The notes below the pieces were generated by a model that was not told the origin of the DNA, did no database searches, and saw only the letters and a program-made list of their open reading frames with translations. Made by a program: the position numbers and the translations under genes. Shown here piece by piece: positions 25,330-33,762 of a stretch of DNA of 64,000 nt. Origin of the DNA: CAXXOK01 sp035353615 (GTDB lineage Bacteria > Bacillota > Clostridia > Christensenellales > Aristaeellaceae); contig DAOPZY010000016.1 of the NCBI GenBank assembly GCA_035353615.1, forward strand, positions 1 to 64,000. Reading direction: 5' to 3'. Position 1 is the first letter of the stretch, and each line of letters begins with the position of its first letter.

Positions 25330-25706
25330 CGTCGCTTCAAGCTTACAACCGTCAGTGTTTCGTGACCCCGTTGGCCCTCAGCGTTCGGCTTCCGCCGGGC
25401 CAGGGGCCATTTTCAATCCCGCTGCGCGCAGCAGATTGGCTCAGGCTTCCGAATAATCTTCGTTTCCGTGAAGCACGGTTAAAAGTGAAAGCCTTAACGG
25501 GTTTGAGGGCGGCACCCAAAGCCTGATCCCGAAGCCTGAAAATAAAAGCGAGCGTGCCGCCGGCAGGGCAAGCATGCGATCAAAGTAACCGTCATACCCC
25601 TTCGAGGGCAGCCCGATGCAACGCGCCTATCGGCCTGCCGATTCTCCGTATTAAAAGATCCAAATCCAAATGCTGTATTTTAAACAAGTATTACAACCGT
25701 TTTAGA
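25330..25706. other. Intergenic region without a recognisable gene
   Basis: About 380 bp with no supported coding sequence, repeat or terminator. Short GC-rich inverted pieces occur (for example GGCCCTCAG...GGGCCAGGGGCC near 25372-25410) but none with a T tract. Confidence 0.4.
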
Positions 25707-25736
25707 TTGACACTTCTTTTTAACCGATGATATAAT
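25707..25736 (+). promoter_or_regulatory. Consensus sigma-A promoter of the DUF3048 gene
   Basis: TTGACA (25707-25712), 18-bp spacer, TATAAT (25731-25736). Confidence 0.9.
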
Positions 25737-25809
25737 AAGGAAACATGCGAAAGCAACGCCTTTCACGTGCGCTCATGAAATCGAAAAAGCATAACTGGGA
25801 GGTTTACTC

Positions 25810-26988
25810 GTGAAGAAAATTGTCAGCGTGCTCATGGCGGCCGTCCTAACGATTGCCATCGCCATGCCTGCCTGGGCCGAGGTCGAAGGCAACAAATACA
25901 GCCTACCGCTCGAAGGCACCGTGCTTCAAAATCAGGAGGATCGCAACATCACCAACGCAACGGCCGTTGCGCGCAATCCGATTATCCCCGGCGAAAGCCC
26001 CACCACCGGGTTAAGCTGGAGCGGCGTATACCTGCCGATGCTGGTGCAGATCAGCAACCCCAGCGGCACTGTGAAGGTGAACGGTAAAACGGTTACCGCG
26101 GCGGGCGTAGGCCAGCGCGCTCCCTGGGGCGGCCAGTTTGCGGACGTGGTGTACGAAGGCATTCTGTACCGTTCGGGTCAAACGCGTATCTCCTTCCTGT
26201 TCAGCGATTCGTTGGACGAGGGCAACCCCACCTCCGTCGGCCCCGTGCGTTCCGCCCGTATCGGGCACGTGCTGCTGCGTGAGGAGTGGCAAAGCGGCTT
26301 CATCTATGCCGGCGGCCCGCACCGTGAAGAAAACAACATCGCGGCAATGTTTGACGATCTGGGCGCGAGCGACAAGGGCGTGCTCTTTAACCTGCTCACC
26401 AACAAGTGGCCTGATTACCGCCAGCGCGTGAAGGGCCTCAAGAGCCCCGACAACCTGGATGCCAACGTGGTTGGCCTTCGCGATCAGATTCCCACCAACT
26501 ATTCCGCCAGCGCGCGCGCTTTCCTGTTTGCCGACGAAAGCCCCTACATCGACGGGTATGATATTGCCTACAATATCAACCTTGACTGGGGTCACGAGGA
26601 TTACGTCTCCCATTTCGTATACGACGAAACCGAAAACCTCTACTTCCGCTATTCCGGCGACGCGCCCTACATGTCCTACGCCAGCGCGTCCGACCGCGCC
26701 GATGAAAACGCGACGTGGATGAGCTTTGCCAATGTCATCATCCAGCGCGTTGGCTATGATTACACCAACAACAGCAAGATCATGCCTGTGATGCGCAGCG
26801 TTGGCAAGGGCAACGCGGATATCTTCATCGGCGGTCGCTACATTCCCGGCTACTGGGTGCGCGAAACCACCGACGGCCCCACCATCTATTACGATGACAA
26901 GGGCAATGAGATTCAACTGACCCGCGGCAAAACTTTCATTGCGGATTTCCCGCCGGAAAGCCTTTGCACATTCAGCGGCATGGAATAA
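25810..26988 (+). CDS. Secreted DUF3048 (YerB-like) protein
   Basis: Matches the two-domain DUF3048 family of Firmicutes (Bacillus YerB). The function is unknown. 392 residues with a signal peptide (1-23, cut after AWA); unlike YerB it shows no lipobox cysteine. Family blocks include ADVVYEGILYRSGQTRISFLF, SVGPVRSARIGHVLL, YAGGPHREEN and the C-terminal GKTFIADFPPE. CTGGGAGG precedes a GTG start at 25810, encoded as Met-Lys-Lys-Ile. Strong promoter and terminator bracket this single gene, so expression is probably high. Confidence 0.88.
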   Translation: MKKIVSVLMAAVLTIAIAMPAWAEVEGNKYSLPLEGTVLQNQEDRNITNATAVARNPIIPGESPTTGLSWSGVYLPMLVQISNPSGTVKVNGKTVTAAGVGQRAPWGGQFADVVYEGILYRSGQTRISFLFSDSLDEGNPTSVGPVRSARIGHVLLREEWQSGFIYAGGPHREENNIAAMFDDLGASDKGVLFNLLTNKWPDYRQRVKGLKSPDNLDANVVGLRDQIPTNYSASARAFLFADESPYIDGYDIAYNINLDWGHEDYVSHFVYDETENLYFRYSGDAPYMSYASASDRADENATWMSFANVIIQRVGYDYTNNSKIMPVMRSVGKGNADIFIGGRYIPGYWVRETTDGPTIYYDDKGNEIQLTRGKTFIADFPPESLCTFSGME

Positions 26989-27009
26989 GCACAACCCAGC
27001 AGGGTGATG

Positions 27010-27041
27010 AAAAAGGAACGGCGTTATTGCCGTTCCTTTTT
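27010..27041 (+). terminator. Terminator of the DUF3048 gene
   Basis: Perfect 13-bp stem AAAAAGGAACGGC/GCCGTTCCTTTTT with a 6-nt loop GTTATT and a T tract. Confidence 0.95.
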
Positions 27042-27091
27042 CAATTGCTAAAAGATATCGTATAGGATTGGTTGATCGCTTTGACTTTGCT

Positions 27092-27391
27092 ACCGCGTCG
27101 TCAGGCATTGGGGTTCCACACAGCCTCGGCAGGCGGCTTCGCCCCTGCACCCTGACAAGGGCTTCGCCCTTGACCCGGTTTCGCTGTGGCGAGGGAGTTG
27201 GGTTGTGCGCAAACCTCGACAATGCGTTTTGACCGCTCGCCTCATAGCCCTGCGGGCTGTTCGCTCGCTTGTTGATTATATGCTGCGGCGTAAGGCTTTG
27301 GGGTTCCACCCCAAACCCGGGCAGGCGGCTTCGCCCCTGCACCCTGACAAGGGCTTCGCCCTTGACCCGGTTTCGCTGCGGCGAGGGAGTA
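27092..27391 (-). repeat. Dispersed 3'-end hairpin repeat, copy E (two heads)
   Basis: On the minus strand, ATACTCCCTCGCCGCAGCG begins right after the sdaAA stop. It continues with GGGTCAAGGGCGAAGCCC, CAGGGGCGAAGCCGCCTG, GGGTTTGGGGTGGAACCCC, CGAGCGAACAGCCCGCAGGG and TATGAGGCGAGCGG. A second head CTCCCTCGCCACAGCG follows near 27195, with its own GGGCGAAGCCC and CAGGGGCGAAGCCGCCTG. It is the longest preserved copy. Confidence 0.9.
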
Positions 27392-27392
27392 T

Positions 27393-28232
27393 TTAGCTCC
27401 TGCTACACATGCTCGCGCAGGCTGCGCATCCGCCATCCCCTGTTTCCCGCAGGCTTTGGGGCAATGTATCGCCAATGTCCTTCATGGTGGCAATCATCTC
27501 ATCACAGGGGATGGGGCAGCTCACGCCGGACAACGCCATCTGCGCGGCCGCCAGCGCTTGGGACGCGCCGCCAACATTGCGGAATACGCAGGGTATTTCC
27601 ACCAGTCCATTCACCGGGTCGCACACAAGCCCCAATGAGTTCATCAGCGCAAAAGCGCAGGCGTCCGCCGCCTGTTTCGGCGTGCCGCCGTACAGCTCGC
27701 ACAGCGCCGCCGCCGCCATCCCGGCCGCCGATCCGCATTCCGCCTGACATCCGCCCTCCGCGCCGCTGATGGTCGCCTGTAGGGCAATCACCCTGCCAAC
27801 CGCAGCCGCTGTAAACAACGCGTACACCAACGCCTCATCGGAAAAACCTTCGCTTTCCTGCGCGGCAAACAGCACGCCCGGCAATATGCCGCAACTGCCC
27901 GCCGTGGGGGCCGCAACGATTTTGCCCATGCAGGCGTTGCTTTCAGCGACCGCCAGCGCATATGCGCACGCGCGGCCCAACAGACCAAAGCGACCCGCGT
28001 TCTGTGTGGCGGCCATTTTAGCGGCCTGCCCGCCAACCCGACCGGAAACCGAACGCAATTCGGGCGAAAGCCCGTCCTGTATGCTTTGCCGCATCACCGC
28101 GAGGGACGCGCGCATCCGTTCCAACACATGCTCAGTTGGCACGCCGTCCTGTTCCGCCTGCCAGCGAGCGGCCGCTTTGCCGATGCTCCCGCAGGTTCTA
28201 GCTTCCTCCAATACTTCCGCCATGGTCTGCAT
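27393..28232 (-). CDS. sdaAA: L-serine dehydratase, iron-sulfur-dependent, alpha subunit
   Basis: Catalytic subunit of the two-subunit [4Fe-4S] L-serine dehydratase, which deaminates serine to pyruvate and ammonia. 279 residues, typical. Blocks seen: SGRVGGQAAKM, KIVAAPTAGSCGILPGVLF, ISGAEGGCQAECGSAAGMAAAA (in two parts), VCDPVNGLVEIPC and the tail TGDGGCAACASMC. The cysteines in SCGIL, CDPV and the tail are likely cluster ligands. It lies 15 nt downstream of the beta subunit gene. Confidence 0.96.
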   Translation of the reverse strand: MQTMAEVLEEARTCGSIGKAAARWQAEQDGVPTEHVLERMRASLAVMRQSIQDGLSPELRSVSGRVGGQAAKMAATQNAGRFGLLGRACAYALAVAESNACMGKIVAAPTAGSCGILPGVLFAAQESEGFSDEALVYALFTAAAVGRVIALQATISGAEGGCQAECGSAAGMAAAALCELYGGTPKQAADACAFALMNSLGLVCDPVNGLVEIPCVFRNVGGASQALAAAQMALSGVSCPIPCDEMIATMKDIGDTLPQSLRETGDGGCAACASMCSRS

Positions 28233-28247
28233 TACAGGTCTCCCCTT

Positions 28248-28934
28248 TCAGCACAGGGTTTCCGGCACGGTTTCGCCCCGGGCCGCCAGATAGGATACGT
28301 GGTAAACGTCTTTCAACGCCGATAGCCGAGCGATCAACGCCGCATCGGCAACGCCGTCAATTTCCAACGTCACCATGGCTTCACCGCCCGCCGCGCAGCG
28401 GGAAACCCGCATGGTGGCAATGTTGAGGCGACTCTCTGCCACCTGCCCGCTGATACGGGCGATCATCCCCGACGTATCGCGGTAGGTCAGCACCAGCGTG
28501 TTTGCGTGGCCGGAAATGTCCGTATCCAAACCATCCACCGACTGGATCACAATTTCACCACCGCCCACGGAAGCCGCCTGAAGCCGAATCCGCCGACCTT
28601 CGGCGTTGGCGATCTCCATTACCACAGTGTTGGGGTGGGCGTTACGGAGCTTTGCGTTGTAGAAGGTCACATTCAGCCCAGCCTGTCTGGCAAAGGCTTG
28701 GCTGTCGCGCAGGTGAACGTCGTCCACCTCCATCCCCAGCAAGCCGCCGATCAGCGCGCGGTCCGTCCCATGGCCGCGATAGGTTTTCTGAAACGAACCC
28801 CATAACCCGATGTTGGCTTCCACGGGTTCGCCGCCCAGCAGCAGCCGCGCTATTTTTCCAATGCGCGCCGCCCCGGCTGTATGGGATGAGCTGGGGCCGA
28901 TCATCACCGGCCCGATGATATCAAACATGTCCAT
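28248..28934 (-). CDS. sdaAB: L-serine dehydratase beta subunit (ACT domain)
   Basis: Small subunit of the clostridial-type serine dehydratase. 228 residues. The N-terminal half has FDIIGPVMIGPSSSHTAGAARIG, the hallmark serine-binding PSSSHTAG. The C-terminal 75 residues form an ACT domain (TLVLTYRDTSGMIARISGQVAE), possibly regulatory. It overlaps the end of yigZ by 14 nt and precedes sdaAA, so the three form one operon. Confidence 0.96.
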   Translation of the reverse strand: MDMFDIIGPVMIGPSSSHTAGAARIGKIARLLLGGEPVEANIGLWGSFQKTYRGHGTDRALIGGLLGMEVDDVHLRDSQAFARQAGLNVTFYNAKLRNAHPNTVVMEIANAEGRRIRLQAASVGGGEIVIQSVDGLDTDISGHANTLVLTYRDTSGMIARISGQVAESRLNIATMRVSRCAAGGEAMVTLEIDGVADAALIARLSALKDVYHVSYLAARGETVPETLC

Positions 28935-29586
28935 CCGGCATTGCCTCCATTACCGCAGGGGTTTCCCATGCGGCGTATATTTCTTCCGTCATCAGGCGCT
29001 CAATCCGGCCATCCGTTACGCGCGCCAGCTCCGCCAGCATCGCGCTTGCATCTGCTTCCCGGCATTGCAGCGCAAAATTGACCGTCGCGGAAAACTCCGT
29101 GGATTCCATGCGCACAGGCAAGGTTTTTAACGCGTACTGCACCTGATCCCACAGGGGATATTCCACCTCAAACAGCCACCGTTGCGTAGGTACCATTTCG
29201 CACACGCCCGCCGCGTTCAGGGCCTGCGCGCAGCTATGGCTATAGGCGCGCACCAGCCCGCCCGTGCCCAGCAATATGCCGCCAAAATAGCGCGTCACCA
29301 CCACCGCGCAATCCACAACCCCGCGCGCCTTCATCACCTCAAGGATCGGCAGTCCGGCGGTGCCGCCCGGTTCCCCATCGTCGCTATACCGCAGAATACC
29401 GGCGTTTTGCCCCAAAATATAGGCATAGCAGTGGTGGTTGGCGGCGCGGTGTTCCAGCTTCACGCTGTTGATAAAGGCCACGGCCGCTTCCGGTGTGCAA
29501 ACCGGCGCGGCGCGCCCGATAAACCGGCTTTTGTGAATGATGGATTCCTCCTGCCCGTCCCGCAGGAGGGTCCGGTACGCTTTCAT
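28921..29586 (-). CDS. yigZ: YigZ/IMPACT family protein
   Basis: A conserved cytoplasmic protein with an N-terminal IMPACT fold and a C-terminal DUF1949 ferredoxin-like domain. 221 residues. Signature blocks are HHCYAYILG, YSDDGEPGGTAGLPIL and VVTRYFGGILLGTGGLVRAY. Its role is unclear; eukaryotic IMPACT binds GCN1. The ATG at 29586 follows GGAGG by 7 nt; the frame opens further upstream without family similarity. First gene of yigZ-sdaAB-sdaAA. Confidence 0.93.
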   Translation of the reverse strand: MKAYRTLLRDGQEESIIHKSRFIGRAAPVCTPEAAVAFINSVKLEHRAANHHCYAYILGQNAGILRYSDDGEPGGTAGLPILEVMKARGVVDCAVVVTRYFGGILLGTGGLVRAYSHSCAQALNAAGVCEMVPTQRWLFEVEYPLWDQVQYALKTLPVRMESTEFSATVNFALQCREADASAMLAELARVTDGRIERLMTEEIYAAWETPAVMEAMPDGHV

Positions 29587-29669
29587 GGCAATGCCTCCAA
29601 AAAGGCGCATGCCTTTACCCCGTCCGGTTTTACGGTGATAAGGCAATCGCGCCACGGTTTTCCGCCTAT

Positions 29670-29698
29670 ATTATACCCGAACCCGCGCCGCATCGCAA
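29670..29698 (-). promoter_or_regulatory. Promoter of yigZ-sdaAB-sdaAA
   Basis: Minus-strand TTGCGA (29698-29693), 17-bp spacer, TATAAT (29675-29670). Confidence 0.72.
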
Positions 29699-29703
29699 CA
29701 CAA

Positions 29704-29717
29704 TGAACATTTGTTCG
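29704..29717 (+). promoter_or_regulatory. LexA (SOS) box upstream of ruvC
   Basis: TGAACATTTGTTCG differs from the Gram-positive LexA consensus CGAACATATGTTCG at two positions and keeps the GAAC-N4-GTTC core. It lies 7 bp before the ruvC -35 box and 5 bp before the divergent yigZ -35 box. The downstream genes are SOS-type repair genes, which supports the call. Confidence 0.72.
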
Positions 29718-29724
29718 CAACGGA

Positions 29725-29753
29725 TTGACAAACGCCCCCGAAAACTTTATGAT
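29725..29753 (+). promoter_or_regulatory. Promoter of the ruvC-ruvA-ruvB-queA operon
   Basis: TTGACA (29725-29730), 17-bp spacer, TATGAT (29748-29753), 28 bp before the ruvC start. Confidence 0.85.
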
Positions 29754-29781
29754 GAAGGATGTTCGTAAAAGGAGGCTGCCC

Positions 29782-30276
29782 ATGATCGTTTTGGGGATCG
29801 ACCCCGGTTTGGCTACGCTTGGTTGGGGCGTTATCGACGCGGTGGGCGGCCGGCAGCGGCTCATTCAGTACGGCTGCATCCTGACCACCCCGGAGCAGAC
29901 CCTGCCCAACCGCTTGCTGAGCATTCAAACCGAAATGCGCGATTTGCTCACGCTGTACCGTCCGGACGAAATCGCCTTTGAGGAATTGTTTTTTGCTAAA
30001 AACGTGACGACCGCTTTTACCGTCGGCGCGGCGCGAGGCGTTTGCATCGCGGTTTGCGCCGCCTACACCGATCGGCTGTACGAATACACCCCCATGCAGG
30101 TTAAACAGGCCATGGTCGGCTACGGCAAAGCGGAAAAACGCCAAATACAGGAAATGGTCAAGCTGCTGTTGCACATGGAGAGCATCGCCCGCCCGGACGA
30201 CGCGGCGGACGCGTTGGCCATCGCGCTCACCCACTCCGCAACCGGCCCCGCCAGCCGGCAGTTTATGATGAAATGA
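29782..30276 (+). CDS. ruvC: Holliday junction resolvase RuvC
   Basis: Endonuclease that resolves Holliday junctions with RuvAB. 164 residues. The four acidic active-site positions are visible: Asp in VLGIDPGLATLGWG (residue 6-7), Glu in IAFEELFFAKN (near 66), and the two Asp of ARPDDAADALAIA near 140. AAAAGGAGG supports ATG 29782. An SOS box and a strong promoter precede it. It is followed by ruvA 10 nt downstream. Confidence 0.97.
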   Translation: MIVLGIDPGLATLGWGVIDAVGGRQRLIQYGCILTTPEQTLPNRLLSIQTEMRDLLTLYRPDEIAFEELFFAKNVTTAFTVGAARGVCIAVCAAYTDRLYEYTPMQVKQAMVGYGKAEKRQIQEMVKLLLHMESIARPDDAADALAIALTHSATGPASRQFMMK

Positions 30277-30286
30277 GGGATTGCCC

Positions 30287-30904
30287 ATGATCGCGGTGGT
30301 CGAAGGCAAAGTAATCGAGAAAAGCGAAGGCGAGGTCATCCTGATGGCCGGCGGTATCGGCCTGAAGTTGATTTGCAGCATGAACACGCTCGCGGCCATC
30401 CCCCCGGTGGATCAGACTTGCCGGCTTTTCACGCATTTCAGCGTGCGGGAGGACGCGATGGACCTCTATGGCTTCATGACCCGCGAGGAACGGGACATGT
30501 TTCGTCACCTGATCTCGGTGACCAGCGTTGGGCCCAAATCCGCAATGTTTATTTTGGGCAGCCTGCCTCTGGCGGATCTGCGGCTGGCGATCCTCACCGG
30601 GGATATCGGGCTGCTGAGCCGCGCGCCGGGCGTGGGTAAAAAAACCGCGCAACGCATCGCGCTGGAATTGAAGGACACGGTCACCCGCGATGCGCTGGCC
30701 AGCGGCATCAGCATGGAGGAGATTGCCGTATCCGACCCCGAAGCCCCCGCGCAGGATGCGCTGGGCGAGGCCATTCAGGCGCTGAAGGCCCTCGGCTATT
30801 CCCCCCAGGAAGCCGCCAATGCCCTGCGTGGCGTTAAAGGGCAGGCCCAGACAGCGGATGAGATGATCCGGCTGGCGCTGCGCAACATGGCGCAGCAGGC
30901 GTAG
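30287..30904 (+). CDS. ruvA: Holliday junction branch migration protein RuvA
   Basis: DNA-binding subunit of the RuvAB motor. 205 residues. Domain I (1-65) opens IAVVEGKVIEKSEGEVIL; helix-hairpin-helix pair lies in FRHLISVTSVGPKSAMFIL and LSRAPGVGKKTAQRIALELKD; domain III (about 155-205, LGEAIQALKALGYSPQEAANAL) contacts RuvB. GAGGGA precedes ATG 30287. The 304-bp gap to ruvB contains a dispersed repeat starting 6 nt after the stop, an unusual interruption of the ruvAB pair. Confidence 0.97.
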   Translation: MIAVVEGKVIEKSEGEVILMAGGIGLKLICSMNTLAAIPPVDQTCRLFTHFSVREDAMDLYGFMTREERDMFRHLISVTSVGPKSAMFILGSLPLADLRLAILTGDIGLLSRAPGVGKKTAQRIALELKDTVTRDALASGISMEEIAVSDPEAPAQDALGEAIQALKALGYSPQEAANALRGVKGQAQTADEMIRLALRNMAQQA

Positions 30905-30910
30905 CCGCAG

Positions 30911-31060
30911 GCTGTTGAAGCCCCTCGCCGCAGCCAAAGATCGACAAGGGCAAACCTCGCCAACCTGCCGAAAAACCCTCGCCGCAGCAAAACCGGGTCA
31001 AGCGCAAACCCTTGCGAGGGCGCATCGGCATTGCCCCTTGCCCACGGCAACGCGCCGCCT
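30911..31060 (+). repeat. Dispersed 3'-end hairpin repeat, copy F (between ruvA and ruvB)
   Basis: Starts GCTGTTGAAGCCCCTCGCCGCAG 6 nt after the ruvA stop, then a second head CTGCCGAAAAACCCTCGCCGCAG and AAACCGGGTCAAGCGCAAACCC. It resembles the second-subfamily body later (GCATTGCCCCTTGCCC). Same orientation as ruvA. No promoter or terminator is evident, so read-through to ruvB is expected. Confidence 0.8.
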
Positions 31061-31208
31061 AACGGCATCCCGCCGGGTATGCCCGGCTCCGGCGACGTTA
31101 TGCCCCAAACGCCGTCCAACCGTTACCGCTATGCCAACATGGAGGTAACGAGTTTGTTCCGCCCATGCGGTAACGCTGCCCAATCCTGACCGATAAAGGA
31201 GTTTGCCT

Positions 31209-32249
31209 ATGCCCAACGACGATCGCCTGATCACCACCGGCTTCCGCGAAGGCGAGGATGAGCAGGAACAAAGCCTGCGCCCAAAGGCGCTTCGGGATTA
31301 TGTCGGTCAGGAGCCGATTAAGCAAAACCTGCGCATTTCCATTGAAGCTGCGCTCAAGCGCCGGGAGCCTTTGGATCATCTGTTGCTGTATGGCCCGCCC
31401 GGCCTTGGCAAAACCACGCTCGCCGGCATCATCGCCTCGGAAATGGGTCAGAATATCCGCATCACCAGCGGCCCCGCGATCGACCGGCCGGGCGATCTGG
31501 CCAGCATCCTCACCAACCTGACCGACGGGGATATCCTGTTTATTGATGAAATCCACCGGTTGAGCCGTTCGGTGGAGGAGGTTCTGTACCCCGCCATGGA
31601 GGATTACGCGCTGGATATCATGATCGGCAAAGGCCCCACAGCCCGGAGCATCCGGCTCGATCTGCCGCGCTTTACGCTTGTGGGAGCTACCACGCGCGCG
31701 GGGCTTCTGTCCGCGCCGCTGCGCGACCGGTTTGGCCTGCTGTTCCGGCTGGAAATGTACAACCGGGAGGAGTTAGCCTCCATCCTGCGCCGCAACGCCA
31801 ATTTGCTGCATGTGCAGGCGGATGAATCCGGCATTCTCGAAATCGCGGGCCGCAGTCGGGGCACGCCCCGAATCGCCAACCGGATGTTGCGCCGCGTGCG
31901 GGATTATGCGCAAATCCGCGCCAACGGCTGCATCACCTGCGATATTGCCAATCAGGCGCTGAACATGCTGGACGTGGACCCGATCGGTCTGGATCGGGTG
32001 GATCGCACCATGCTTGCCACCATGATGGATAAGTTCGCCGGCGGGCCTGTCGGGCTGGAAACCCTGAGCGCCATGACCGGGGAAGATACGACCACCATCG
32101 AGGACGTATACGAACCGTACCTGATGCAGTTGGGGTTCCTGATCCGCACGCCGCGCGGCCGCATCGTTACCCCGGCCGCCTATGAGCACATGGGGCGCAA
32201 ACCCCTCGCCGCCGAAGCCGACCCGGGGGACGAGCAACTGAAATTCTGA
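31209..32249 (+). CDS. ruvB: Holliday junction branch migration ATPase RuvB
   Basis: Hexameric AAA+ motor that drives branch migration. 346 residues. Walker A LLYGPPGLGKTTLA (near residue 63), Walker B ILFIDEIHRL, sensor 1 LVGATTRAGLL, arginine finger region APLRDRFG, sensor 2 RGTPRIANRMLRR, and C-terminal winged helix ending LGFLIRTPRGRIVTP. ATG 31209 follows AAAGGA; an in-frame TTG 6 nt earlier is possible but less well spaced. queA follows by 16 nt. Confidence 0.98.
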   Translation: MPNDDRLITTGFREGEDEQEQSLRPKALRDYVGQEPIKQNLRISIEAALKRREPLDHLLLYGPPGLGKTTLAGIIASEMGQNIRITSGPAIDRPGDLASILTNLTDGDILFIDEIHRLSRSVEEVLYPAMEDYALDIMIGKGPTARSIRLDLPRFTLVGATTRAGLLSAPLRDRFGLLFRLEMYNREELASILRRNANLLHVQADESGILEIAGRSRGTPRIANRMLRRVRDYAQIRANGCITCDIANQALNMLDVDPIGLDRVDRTMLATMMDKFAGGPVGLETLSAMTGEDTTTIEDVYEPYLMQLGFLIRTPRGRIVTPAAYEHMGRKPLAAEADPGDEQLKF

Positions 32250-32265
32250 CAGGAGCACGAGTTTT

Positions 32266-33291
32266 TTGAAAACGAGCGATTTTTACTATGACCTTCCGGA
32301 AACGCTGATTGCGCAAACCCCCATCGAACCCCGCGACCACAGCCGGATGCTGGTGTACCATCGCGCGGACCGCAGCGTGGAACACCTGCATTTCTATGAC
32401 CTTCCCCGGTTTTTAACGCCCGGCGACGCGTTGGTACTGAACGAAACCAAGGTGATCCCCGCACGGCTGCTCGGCCAGAAGGAACAGACCGGCGTGCCGG
32501 TGGAAATCCTTTTGCTGAAGCGCATTTCCACCGACGTGTGGGAGGCGCTCGTGCGACCGGGCCGTCGATTGCTGCCGGGCACCTTTTGTACATTCGGGGG
32601 CGGCCTGCTGCGCGCGGAAATCCTTTCTACGCTGGAAAGCGGCGGCCGCATGGTTCGCTTTCACTACAAGGGCGTTTTTGAAGCGCTGCTGGACGAGCTG
32701 GGCCAGATGCCCTTGCCGCCGTATATTCATGAGCATCTGATGGATCAGAGCCGCTACCAGACAGTGTATGCCAAGGCAGAAGGCAGCGCGGCCGCGCCCA
32801 CGGCCGGGTTGCACTTTACGCCGCAGCTGCTTTCCGATATCCGCGCCATGGGCGTGGCTGTGGTGCCTGTTTTACTGCATGTGGGGCTTGGCACTTTCCG
32901 CCCCGTGAAGGTCGAAAATCTGGACGAACATGTGATGCACGTTGAGCATTACGAGGTGACGCCGGAGGCCGCAAATGCCATCAACGCCGCGCGCGCCAGC
33001 GGCAAACGCTGCGTGTGCGTGGGCACCACCAGCGTCCGCACCCTGGAAACCGTGGCCGACGGCGCGGGCGTTATCCAGCCCAAAAGCGGCGAAACCGGCA
33101 TCTTCATCACGCCCGGTTATCAGTACCGCGCGGTGGATGCGCTGATCACCAACTTTCACCTTCCGGAAAGCACGCTGCTGATGCTGGTTTCCGCCCTGAT
33201 GGGCCGGGAGGAAGCCCTGCGTGTGTACCGGATTGCCGTTGAAGAACAGTACCGGTTTTTTTCCTTTGGGGATTGCATGCTGATACTGTAA
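32266..33291 (+). CDS. queA: S-adenosylmethionine:tRNA ribosyltransferase-isomerase
   Basis: QueA transfers the ribosyl part of AdoMet to preQ1 in tRNA during queuosine synthesis. 341 residues. Landmarks: FYYDLPETLIAQTPIEPRDHSRML (in parts, residues 5-28), ALVLNETKVIPARL, EILLLKRI, GSAAAPTAGLHFT, HVGLGTFRPVKVE, and TNFHLPESTLLMLVSAL. It begins with TTG at 32266, preceded by CAGGAGCACGAG. It closes the ruv operon; tgt, its usual partner, is not in the window. Confidence 0.97.
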   Translation: MKTSDFYYDLPETLIAQTPIEPRDHSRMLVYHRADRSVEHLHFYDLPRFLTPGDALVLNETKVIPARLLGQKEQTGVPVEILLLKRISTDVWEALVRPGRRLLPGTFCTFGGGLLRAEILSTLESGGRMVRFHYKGVFEALLDELGQMPLPPYIHEHLMDQSRYQTVYAKAEGSAAAPTAGLHFTPQLLSDIRAMGVAVVPVLLHVGLGTFRPVKVENLDEHVMHVEHYEVTPEAANAINAARASGKRCVCVGTTSVRTLETVADGAGVIQPKSGETGIFITPGYQYRAVDALITNFHLPESTLLMLVSALMGREEALRVYRIAVEEQYRFFSFGDCMLIL

Positions 33292-33511
33292 CCGCGCTTG
33301 GTTTTCGTGCGTTTGCCATCTGCGTGCCGGGGTTTGCCTGTATCCGTAAGCCGGGGACTCCCGCTCAAACCTTGCCATGCGGGCAACCCGAATCTCCCGC
33401 AAGGTTTTACCGCGCGCCCCCGACAGCAGGCAACTTTAACGCCTGTGCCGGCAGTTAAAACTACGTTGCTCGCCTCCCTCTTTGAGGCATATCCCCGAAA
33501 ACCTCATCAAA
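33292..33511. other. Spacer after queA
   Basis: 220 bp with no supported gene. CCGGGG/CCCCG-type short inverted pieces occur around 33340-33420 but no T tract on the plus strand, so the ruv-queA transcript end is not obvious. Confidence 0.35.
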
Positions 33512-33545
33512 AAACCGCCGTGGGCTTTGAGCCTGTCGGCGGTTT
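33512..33545 (-). terminator. Terminator serving plsY (minus strand)
   Basis: AAACCGCCG/CGGCGGTTT stem with an inner GGCT/AGCC helix. On the minus strand it is followed by GGTTTTTTG, on the plus strand by no T tract. It lies about 220 bp beyond the plsY stop, with a repeat between. Confidence 0.75.
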
Positions 33546-33586
33546 AGTGGTAGCGTCGGGTTTGACGATCCGGTGTCAGGCTGCCG

Positions 33587-33755
33587 AATAACCGAATGGA
33601 GCCATAGGCTGCGCCACATGATGCTTGCGACGCCCGCGACGCTTACGTTGAATGTGGTTCACATTCGGCCTTTGACGGGCAAGGGAGTTTTGCTCCCGCG
33701 CCCAACACGGCTTTGCCCCGAACTCTTTATCTACGGCGAAGGTTTTTTGCTGTCA
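33587..33755 (-). repeat. Dispersed 3'-end hairpin repeat, copy G (decayed)
   Basis: On the minus strand GCTGACAGCAAAAAACCTTCG-type head (CTTCGCCGTAG) begins about 10 nt after the plsY stop. Blocks GGGGCAAAGCC, CTTGCCCGTCAAAGGCC and ATGTGGCGCAGCC follow, ending CCATTCGGTTATTC. These correspond to the second subfamily (copies B, C, I). Confidence 0.6.
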
Positions 33756-33762
33756 GCACAGT

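Noticed and set aside
27205..27769. Plus-strand frames across repeat E and sdaAA
   Set aside because: They run through repeat DNA and antisense to sdaAA without any family similarity.
33298..33591. Small plus-strand gene after queA
   Set aside because: No ribosome site, no recognisable protein features, overlaps a terminator hairpin.
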